The notes below the pieces were generated by a model. That model saw nothing but the letters and a program-made list of their open reading frames with translations. It was not told where the DNA came from and searched no databases. A DNA stretch of 50,172 bases from Bacteroidota bacterium (GTDB taxonomy: Bacteria; Bacteroidota; Ignavibacteria; UBA10030; UBA6906), in contig JAUQWO010000086.1 in assembly GCA_030835135.1 (NCBI GenBank), positions 1 to 50,172 of the forward strand, given 5' to 3'. The position numbers and the translations under genes are program-made. Of this stretch, positions 44,251 through 50,172 are shown one piece after another; position 1 is the first letter of the stretch, and every line of letters begins with the position of its first letter.

Positions 44251-44279
44251 TATATATCAAGACCCGTGCCTTTCTTCAA
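44251..44279 (-). promoter_or_regulatory. promoter of the response regulator gene
   Basis: Minus strand: TTGAAG, exactly 17 bp, TATATA, with a predicted start about 35 nt before ATG 44209. This also excludes the longer frame to 44260. Confidence 0.55.
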
Positions 44280-44312
44280 CGGCGTGAATTCTCTCGAATT
44301 TACGCAAATATG

Positions 44313-44324
44313 GGAAGCGCTTCC
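44313..44324. promoter_or_regulatory. 12-bp palindrome, possible operator
   Basis: GGAAGCGCTTCC is a perfect palindrome of the kind recognised by LacI-family regulators (central CG, GAAGCGCTTC core). It lies between the two divergent promoters, closer to the response-regulator promoter. No LacI-type gene is in the window. Confidence 0.35.
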
Positions 44325-44418
44325 GGCAGGGGTGTTCAATAGTGACCATCAGCCCCAAAACGGGGCTGCGGCCGCGGAAATCGCACTGTTTCACAGGTTG
44401 CACCCCCGAAGACTTCCG

Positions 44419-44447
44419 TTGACTTTCTAACGGATGAGCTTTATACT
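44419..44447 (+). promoter_or_regulatory. promoter of the transporter run
   Basis: TTGACT at 44419-44424, exactly 17 bp, TATACT at 44442-44447: five of six consensus bases at each element. The predicted leader to ATG 44691 is unusually long, about 240 nt, with no riboswitch that I can name. Confidence 0.65.
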
Positions 44448-44690
44448 TTCGCATGTGCACGGTGCTTCACGGACCGGCCCGTGATGTGAGGTCTGCTGCC
44501 GTGTGCAGCCTGTCGCCCCATCCGCATCGTCCGAAGGAGCGTCCGCTCCCAGGGACTCCGCTGCAGAAGGCACAGTCCAATATCCGGTTTCATCTGTCGT
44601 ATCATCGAAGAATTCGTAACTCCCGCCCGCGGGGATCTCCCCTCCCCCGGGGCACGTCCACGCTCATCAACACGCCAAGACAAGGACAAC

Positions 44691-46604
44691 ATGAAAGCGG
44701 TCAATCTCTTTGACCTCGTGGTGATCTTCACCTACTTCCTCATCATCATGGGGATCGGTCTGTTCTTCATGAAGGTGAACAAAGGAGGGAAGGAATACTT
44801 CACCGGCGGCAACATGATCCCCTGGTGGATGTCCGGCCTCTCCCTGTACATGGGCAATTTCAGCGCATGGATCTTCACCGGCGCAGCGGGCTTCGCGTAT
44901 TCCGCCGGATTGTTCACGACGCTGTACTTTGCCATTTCCCCCTTCGCGTACATCATCGGCACATCACTCACCGCCCGGCGCTGGCGCCGCACACGGTCCA
45001 TTTCGCCGTTGCAGTACACGTACACCCGGTACAACATCACGACCCAGCAGTTCATGGGATTCGTGATCGCGACGAACTTCATCCTGTCGGCCGGCGTCCA
45101 ACTCGCATCCACCTGCAAACTCTTCGCACCCGTGATCGGCATCGACATGACACTCATCGTCCTCCTCATCGGCACGATCGTCATGATCCATAATTTCCTC
45201 GGCGGCCTCTGGGGCGACATGGCAATGGATGTGGTGCAGGGCGTGATCCTCCTCGGGATCACCTTCATCGTCATGCCCATGAGCCTCGCGCTCGTCGGCG
45301 GACCGTCCAACCTGTTCGCGCAGCTCCCGCCGATCAGTTTCGACCATACCTACAACAACGTCCACTACACCGAGCACTGGCTGCTCTCGATCTTCATGAT
45401 CACCTCCCTCGGGTTCGCCGCCGGCGGACACCAGCGGTTCTACTCCGTGAAGAATGAGACGCACGCGCGGCGCGTCGGGTGGACGGCAGCGGCGCTCTCC
45501 CTCACCGTGCCGCTGGTCTTCGGGATCCCGCCCCTCGTCGCCAAAGTGTACTGGCCCGATCTCGCGCAGGTGGAGTTCTTCAAACCGTTCATCGGCAAGA
45601 ACCCGCAGGACCTCGTGTTCGTTGGCCTGGTCTTCCAACTCCTGCCCCACGGGTTGATCGGCGTGTTCATCGCGGCCATGCTCGCTGCCACCATGACCAC
45701 CCTCAGCACGGTCTATAACATGGTCTCGTCGGTCATTTCGCACGATATCTACAAGGGGATCTTCCGGCCGGACCTCGACGACCGCATGCTGCTCAAGGTG
45801 GGCCGCGGCGTGGCATTCACCCTGGGCCTCATCGTGATGGGCCTCGCGATCGTGTTCGTGAACAGCACGTTCGGCATCTTCAACCTGATGCAGGCCTTCT
45901 TCACCCTATTCAACATTCCGGTCGTGGTTCCCATGGCCTTCGGTCTCATCTTCCGCCGCGTGCCGAAGTGGTCCGCCGCTGCCGCGATCACCTGGGGACT
46001 CGTCGTCGGCGCCACGACCCGGTATCTCCTGGGCTGGGACATCGGGCCGCAGGTGTACCTCGCGCTCGCCATGACGCTCGCGATCTTCGCGACGTCGCAG
46101 TGGACCGGAGCCCTGTACCGGAAGAACAAACTCATCCTCCTGGCGATCTGTGCCGCCGTCATCGCCGGCACCGCGGCGATCTTCACGCATTTCGTCGTCG
46201 GTGAACATCTCTCCTGGCACATGCCGCTGGCACTGGCCGCCTCCGCGGTGCTCGGCATCAGCCTCTACGCCTACGCACGGATGTTCGCGAAGGAATCCGA
46301 CGAGGACCGTCGCGTGGTCGCGGAGTTCTTCAAGAAACTCGATACGCCGATCGATGTGGCAACAGAGGTCTATGGGGCCGGACGGAAGCAGGTCTCCACA
46401 CTCCCGCTGGTCGGCCGGACGATCATGTTCATGGGTATCCTGGTCTCCGCGGCATTCCTGACCGGCCTCAACGGCACCGAGATGATCGCCGTGAGCGTCA
46501 TGGCCGGGATCCTCATCACCTTCGGCGGCGGTATGTGGTTCTTCGGCAAGCGCAGCGAACGCAAGGAAGCGGAAGAGATCGCGGCCCTTGGCGCACAGCA
46601 GTGA
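44691..46604 (+). CDS. SSS-family sodium:solute symporter
   Basis: 637 aa, about 13-15 hydrophobic segments. The start LFDLVVIFTYFLIIMGIGLFF, KEYFTGGNMIPWWMSGLSLYMGNFSAW, and LGFAAGGHQRFYSVKNETHARR fit the sodium:solute symporter fold, which co-imports Na+ with sugars, nucleosides or organic acids; the GLIGVFIAAMLAATMTTLSTVYNM segment carries the conserved Na2-site-like Ser/Thr. The extra C-terminal cytoplasmic and TM segments make it longer than the minimal 500-aa members. Substrate cannot be read from sequence, but two purine/nucleoside carriers follow on the same strand, suggesting a related solute. Confidence 0.9.
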   Translation: MKAVNLFDLVVIFTYFLIIMGIGLFFMKVNKGGKEYFTGGNMIPWWMSGLSLYMGNFSAWIFTGAAGFAYSAGLFTTLYFAISPFAYIIGTSLTARRWRRTRSISPLQYTYTRYNITTQQFMGFVIATNFILSAGVQLASTCKLFAPVIGIDMTLIVLLIGTIVMIHNFLGGLWGDMAMDVVQGVILLGITFIVMPMSLALVGGPSNLFAQLPPISFDHTYNNVHYTEHWLLSIFMITSLGFAAGGHQRFYSVKNETHARRVGWTAAALSLTVPLVFGIPPLVAKVYWPDLAQVEFFKPFIGKNPQDLVFVGLVFQLLPHGLIGVFIAAMLAATMTTLSTVYNMVSSVISHDIYKGIFRPDLDDRMLLKVGRGVAFTLGLIVMGLAIVFVNSTFGIFNLMQAFFTLFNIPVVVPMAFGLIFRRVPKWSAAAAITWGLVVGATTRYLLGWDIGPQVYLALAMTLAIFATSQWTGALYRKNKLILLAICAAVIAGTAAIFTHFVVGEHLSWHMPLALAASAVLGISLYAYARMFAKESDEDRRVVAEFFKKLDTPIDVATEVYGAGRKQVSTLPLVGRTIMFMGILVSAAFLTGLNGTEMIAVSVMAGILITFGGGMWFFGKRSERKEAEEIAALGAQQ

Positions 46605-46612
46605 TCCCCCCG

Positions 46613-46650
46613 CCTGCACCGCCGCCGGCCCCTGCCGGCGGCGGTGCAGG
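46613..46650. terminator. 17-bp perfect GC-rich hairpin
   Basis: CCTGCACCGCCGCCGGC pairs perfectly with GCCGGCGGCGGTGCAGG around a CCCT loop, 9 bp after the symporter stop. There is no immediate T-run (a T-rich stretch comes about 27 nt later), so it may terminate, attenuate, or protect the symporter mRNA 3' end. Confidence 0.55.
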
Positions 46651-46785
46651 CCCTCCGGGGCCTCCGTCCCCGCGTGTTTCTGAAACTTTTTCTGTGTACA
46701 TTGGGCCGTTCGTCCTGCCGTACACCCGCCACTCCCGGCGGTTTGACCCGGCGTCCTCCTTGTTCACTATCTCGCGTGGCCAGAC

Positions 46786-48108
46786 ATGGAATTCGTACCG
46801 ATCTTCCGCGGACTGCTCGGCGTACTGTTCATCACGGTGCTCGCGGTCCTCTTCTCCTCGAACCGCCGCGCGATCAGCTGGAAGCTCGTGGGCATCGGCA
46901 TCGTGATGCAGTTCGGCTTCGCATTCATCGTGCTGAAGACCGAGACGGGCCGCTGGCTCTTCAGCGCCCTGAGCGCACTCTTCGTGCGGTTCTTCGGGTT
47001 CGCCGCCGATGGCGCCGCGTTCGTGTTCGGGAACCTCGCCACGGGGCCCGGTGCCGAGGGGAGCCTCGGGTTCATCTTCGCGTTCCAGGTCCTCCCCACC
47101 ATCATCTTTTTCGCCTCGACCATGGCCGTGATGTACCATTTCGGCGTCATGCATCGCGTGGTGCAGGGGATGGCGTGGGTCATGCTGCGCCTTCTGCGCA
47201 CCAGCGGTGCCGAATCGCTCTGCGTCGCGGCGAACACCTTCATGGGACAGACCGAAGCCCCGCTCGTGATCCGTCCGTTCCTCGCGCGCCTCACCGAGTC
47301 CGAGCTGTCGACCATCATGACCAGCGGCATGGCCCACATCTCCGGCGGCGTGATGGCAGCGTATGTGGCCATCCTCGGCGTTGCCTACGCGGGCGCTACC
47401 GGCGGGGATGCAGCCGCCTCCCAGGTCTTTTTCGCCGGACACCTGCTTGCGGCCTGCATCATGGCCGCGCCCGCAACGATCGTCATCGCCAAGATCATGC
47501 GTCCCGAGACCGGCGACCCCGAGACGATGGGTACGGTGAAGGTGACCATCGAGAAGCAGCACGCCAACGCGATCGATGCAGCGGCGTCAGGGGCCGGCGA
47601 CGGCCTCCGGCTCGCGCTCAACGTCGCCGGCATGCTCATCGCCTTCATTGCCATCGTTGCCCTCCTGAACGCGCTGCTGCAGTGGTTCGGCGGCGTGACC
47701 GCTCTCAACGCATTCACGCAGACACAGTTCGGCCAGCCGCTCTCCCTCGAACTCTTCTTCGGCCTGGTGTTTCAGTTCATCGCCTTCGCCATCGGGGTCC
47801 CCTGGAACGAAGCCATGCAGGTCGGCAGCCTCATGGGCATCAAACTCGTCCTCAATGAATTCGTCGCCTATCTGAAGATGGCGGATGCGATCACGGCACA
47901 CCAGCTCTCTACACGTTCGATCGTCATCGCGACCTACGCACTCTGTGGCTTTGCGAACATTTCCTCCATCGCCATCCAGATCGGCGGCATCGGACCGCTG
48001 GCGGAGAACCGCCGCGGCGATATCGCCCGGCTCGGCATCACGGCCGTGCTCGGCGGCACACTGGCCACCTGGATGACAGCATCGATCGCCGGACTCTTTG
48101 TGAACTGA
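46786..48108 (+). CDS. nupC: NupC-type concentrative nucleoside transporter (CNT family)
   Basis: 440 aa integral membrane protein that imports nucleosides with Na+ or H+. The sequence follows CNT order: an N-terminal three-helix region (FRGLLGVLFITVLAVLFSSNRRAISW), GFIFAFQVLPTIIFFASTMAVMYHFGVM, the motif VAANTFMGQTEAPLVIRPFL with the substrate-binding Gln-Thr-Glu, GMAHISGGVMAAYVAILG, and the C-terminal ALCGFANISSIAIQIGGIGPLAENRR. It starts 181 bp after the symporter and ends 29 bp before the next gene. Confidence 0.93.
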   Translation: MEFVPIFRGLLGVLFITVLAVLFSSNRRAISWKLVGIGIVMQFGFAFIVLKTETGRWLFSALSALFVRFFGFAADGAAFVFGNLATGPGAEGSLGFIFAFQVLPTIIFFASTMAVMYHFGVMHRVVQGMAWVMLRLLRTSGAESLCVAANTFMGQTEAPLVIRPFLARLTESELSTIMTSGMAHISGGVMAAYVAILGVAYAGATGGDAAASQVFFAGHLLAACIMAAPATIVIAKIMRPETGDPETMGTVKVTIEKQHANAIDAAASGAGDGLRLALNVAGMLIAFIAIVALLNALLQWFGGVTALNAFTQTQFGQPLSLELFFGLVFQFIAFAIGVPWNEAMQVGSLMGIKLVLNEFVAYLKMADAITAHQLSTRSIVIATYALCGFANISSIAIQIGGIGPLAENRRGDIARLGITAVLGGTLATWMTASIAGLFVN

Positions 48109-48137
48109 CCTCCGTCGCACTACAGAAAGCACCTCTC

Positions 48138-49727
48138 ATGGAAGCACGTGGTGAGAAGTATAAGTGGTTCGTCCTCGGAGACCTGAACGGCTTCTTCGGG
48201 CTCATCTTCGACAACCTGACGGTCCTCTCGTTCCTCGCGGGGATCCTGATCTTCGCGTTCGGCTTTCCCGCGGATATCGTCTACACGAAGATGTTCCCCG
48301 GGACCGCCCTGGGGGTCCTCTTCGGCGATCTCGTCTACACATGGATGGCGTTCCGTCTTGCGAAGAAGACCGGCAACAGGAACGTGACCGCGATGCCACT
48401 GGGTCTGGACACACCATCGACGATCGGGATCGCGCTCGTCGTTCTCGGCCCGTGCTTCATCGCCATGAAAGCCAACGGCATGGAACCGCATGATGCCGCC
48501 ATGATGACCTGGTACGTGGGCATGGCCACCATGGTCATGATCGGGATCATCAAGGTCATCTTCTCGTTCCTCGGCAGCTGGGTGCAACGGATCGTTCCCC
48601 AGGCCGGGTTGCTCGGCTCACTCGCCGGCATCGGCCTTGCCCTGATCGGACTCATCCCCCTCATCGACATCTTCGGCATGCCGGTCGTCGGTCTGATCGC
48701 GCTCGGACTGGTCCTCTACTCGCTCGTCGCGGAGATCAAGCTCCCCCGGAACATCCCGGGCGTGTTCGCCGCCGTGGTCGTCGGCACGGCGCTATACTAT
48801 ATCCTCGGGCCGCTCGGACTCGTCGGCGGCGGGTCGTTCACCGCACCACCGCTCGAGTTGCACATCGGGTTCCCGATCCCAACACTGGGCTTCATCAACG
48901 GACTCCTCCCGGCGCTGACCTATCTCCCCATCGCGATCCCCTTCGGCATCCTGACGATCGTGGGCGGCATCAACGTCACCGAAAGCGCACGGGTAGCAGG
49001 CGACGATTACAACACGCGCGACATCCTTCTGACGGAAGCGTTCGCGACACTGATCGCCGGACTCTGCGGCGGCGTCGCACAGTCGACCCCGTACATCGGC
49101 CAACCCGCCTATAAGCGGATGGGCTCCCGCGCCGGCTATACGCTGCTGACCGGGATCGTGATCGGGCTGGGCGGTATGCTCGGCGCGGTTTCGTTCGTCG
49201 TGGAATTGATCCCCCGTGCCGTCCTCGCTCCGATCCTCGTGTTCGTGGCGCTCGACATCATGGTGCAATCGTTCCAGGCCTGCCCCCCACGCCATGCTCC
49301 CGCCGTGGCGCTGGCGTTCTTCCCCACGATCGCCCGGCTCCTGGCGATCAAGTTCGGGAACCCGGAGATCGTGCCCGTCGAGAACTTCCTGCGCCTGCTC
49401 TCTGCCCCGGGCAAGGCGCTGCCGGAGATGCTCGTAACCATCGCCCTCGGGAATGGCTTCATCGTAACGGCCATGCTCTGGGGAGGATTCCTCGCCGAAT
49501 TGATCGATAGAAAGATCAGAAGATCCGTGGTCTATCTTGTTATTCTGGCGGGACTTACCTTCTTCGGCATCATCCATTCTGCATCGCCGGACGGAAACAT
49601 GTATCTCCCCTGGCATCTCACGGGCATGGCCCGTCAGATCCCGTATCAGTTCGCGACGGCGTACCTCGTTCTGGGAGGGCTCTTCCTGTTCTTCTCCTTC
49701 AGAAAGGTCGAACCGGCAGAGCAGTAG
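48138..49727 (+). CDS. NCS2/AzgA-like purine permease
   Basis: 529 aa, about 12-14 TM segments. Features of the nucleobase-cation symporter-2 fold, AzgA-like branch: VTAMPLGLDTPSTIGIALV in the conserved half-helix position, GGINVTESARVAGDDYNTRDILLTEAF (related to the NVDDxxN-type block of AzgA proteins), and GGVAQSTPYIGQPAYKRMGSRAGYT. It lies 29 bp after nupC and ends at the terminator at 49751-49798, so the two are very likely one transcript for nucleoside and nucleobase salvage. The exact substrate (adenine, guanine, xanthine) is not determined. Confidence 0.88.
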   Translation: MEARGEKYKWFVLGDLNGFFGLIFDNLTVLSFLAGILIFAFGFPADIVYTKMFPGTALGVLFGDLVYTWMAFRLAKKTGNRNVTAMPLGLDTPSTIGIALVVLGPCFIAMKANGMEPHDAAMMTWYVGMATMVMIGIIKVIFSFLGSWVQRIVPQAGLLGSLAGIGLALIGLIPLIDIFGMPVVGLIALGLVLYSLVAEIKLPRNIPGVFAAVVVGTALYYILGPLGLVGGGSFTAPPLELHIGFPIPTLGFINGLLPALTYLPIAIPFGILTIVGGINVTESARVAGDDYNTRDILLTEAFATLIAGLCGGVAQSTPYIGQPAYKRMGSRAGYTLLTGIVIGLGGMLGAVSFVVELIPRAVLAPILVFVALDIMVQSFQACPPRHAPAVALAFFPTIARLLAIKFGNPEIVPVENFLRLLSAPGKALPEMLVTIALGNGFIVTAMLWGGFLAELIDRKIRRSVVYLVILAGLTFFGIIHSASPDGNMYLPWHLTGMARQIPYQFATAYLVLGGLFLFFSFRKVEPAEQ

Positions 49728-49750
49728 ACAGGGCGATCTGCGTGAACGTA

Positions 49751-49798
49751 AAGAGCCCTCCGGCCAACACCGCATTGCGGTCAGGCCGGGGGGCTTTT
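49751..49798. terminator. bidirectional terminator
   Basis: A 15-pair stem (AAGAGCCCTCCGGCC with GGCCGGGGGGCTTTT, two G-U type pairs) encloses an 18-nt loop that itself has an ACCGC/GCGGT inner stem. It sits between convergent genes, with a T-run on the plus strand. Confidence 0.85.
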
Positions 49799-49817
49799 CA
49801 TTGGAGAGGGGTGCGGC

Positions 49818-50172
49818 TCAGGATCGCCGATCAGAAAGGCGACGCCATATATAGTAGACGGGGACTCCCGCGAGAACGATGCCGACACCCGGCCAGGTGT
49901 AGACCGGCTTCAGAACAAGAAGCGCGATGCATATGCCTGCCGCGGCCAGGATATAGAGGATAGGAAGCACGGGATAACCGAATGCACGGTAGGGGCGCTC
50001 CACATCAGGACGCGAACGGCGGAGCATGAATATCCCTGCAACGGTTAATATATAAAAGACGAGGACCGCGAAGACCACATAGTCGAGGAGGTCCCCATAT
50101 GTGCCGGAGAGACAGAGCATGCTTGCCCAGACCGCCTGGAACCCGAGTGCCACTCCCGGCACGCGCTGCTCA
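49818..50172 (-). CDS. APC-family amino-acid permease, C-terminal part (5' end beyond window)
   Basis: The frame is open through the right edge; 117 residues are visible and end at 49818. The sequence GFQAVWASMLCLSGTYGDLLDYVVFAVLVFYILTVAGIFMLRRSRPDVERPYRAFGYPVLP is typical of the last helices of APC/LAT-type amino-acid transporters, including the RRxxPDxxRPYRAFGYP loop. Two further TM helices and a basic tail (YYIWRRLSDRRS) follow. The substrate is unknown from this part. The ATG-like starts inside the window (50162 is a GTG) are not the true start. Confidence 0.88.
   Translation of the reverse strand, partial: EQRVPGVALGFQAVWASMLCLSGTYGDLLDYVVFAVLVFYILTVAGIFMLRRSRPDVERPYRAFGYPVLPILYILAAAGICIALLVLKPVYTWPGVGIVLAGVPVYYIWRRLSDRRS

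Larger units (their letters stand above)
44210..44690. other. 481-bp divergent control region
   Basis: No gene recognised. It holds the response-regulator promoter, the palindrome at 44313-44324, a small hairpin AGCCCC-AAAAC-GGGGCT near 44349-44365, and the transporter promoter at 44419-44447, followed by a leader of about 240 nt before ATG 44691. Confidence 0.6.

Noticed and set aside
1-50172. tRNA, rRNA, CRISPR array, insertion sequence or prophage
   Set aside because: No cloverleaf-like or rRNA-like sequence, regular repeat-spacer pattern, transposase, integrase or phage structural gene was seen by eye.

Overview
The window looks like chromosome from a high-GC (roughly 60%) bacterium of the Bacteroidota/FCB superphylum, most likely an Ignavibacteria- or Rhodothermia-like lineage. 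The main evidence is six secreted proteins carrying a type IX secretion (T9SS) sorting tail of the QNYPNPFNPSTTIRY type. Shine-Dalgarno sites (GGAGG-like) are common and several TTGxxx-17-TAxxxT promoters can be read, unlike classic Bacteroidia. I see no rRNA, tRNA, CRISPR array, transposase or prophage gene.

Left part (1-9.8 kb). A large T9SS cargo protein (Asp-box/BNR repeats plus FnIII domains) runs off the left edge. Next comes an exported galactosidase pair, GH27 alpha-galactosidase and GH2 beta-galactosidase-like, then a small outer-membrane barrel and an LVIVD-type lipoprotein on the opposite strand. 10.3-15.6 kb is a tight five-gene acyl-CoA operon: enoyl-CoA hydratase, acyl-CoA dehydrogenase, carboxyltransferase beta subunit, AtuA and a small AtuA C-terminal-like protein. 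It resembles leucine/isoprenoid (Atu/Liu) degradation but has no biotin-carboxylase subunit in view.

15.8-23.7 kb holds a serine beta-lactamase-like hydrolase, an MDR oxidoreductase, an exported DUF442-like phosphatase, a D-threonine-aldolase-like PLP enzyme, an uncharacterised TIM-barrel-like protein whose reading frame appears to begin at a CTG, and an exported ABM-like protein. 23.9-35.3 kb contains a 1158-aa T9SS protein with duplicated modules, a trehalose pair (OtsB, and OtsA fused to a two-TM sensor/HAMP front end), a small membrane protein, the remnant of an AlkZ-like winged-helix gene, and an Ig-repeat T9SS protein.

35.4-43.4 kb has a candidate small RNA, a lipoprotein, and a compact operon of three T9SS-exported von Willebrand A proteins (two with VIT domains, one with a broken metal site). 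43.7-50.2 kb has an orphan response regulator with a Cys4 tail, divergent from a run of three transporters (SSS, NupC, NCS2) that suggests nucleoside/purine uptake. A bidirectional terminator and the end of an APC amino-acid permease close the window.

The most unusual items are the three-gene VIT/vWA T9SS operon, the sensor-HAMP-trehalose synthase fusion, the CTG-start gene and the promoter-plus-terminator unit near 35.5 kb.
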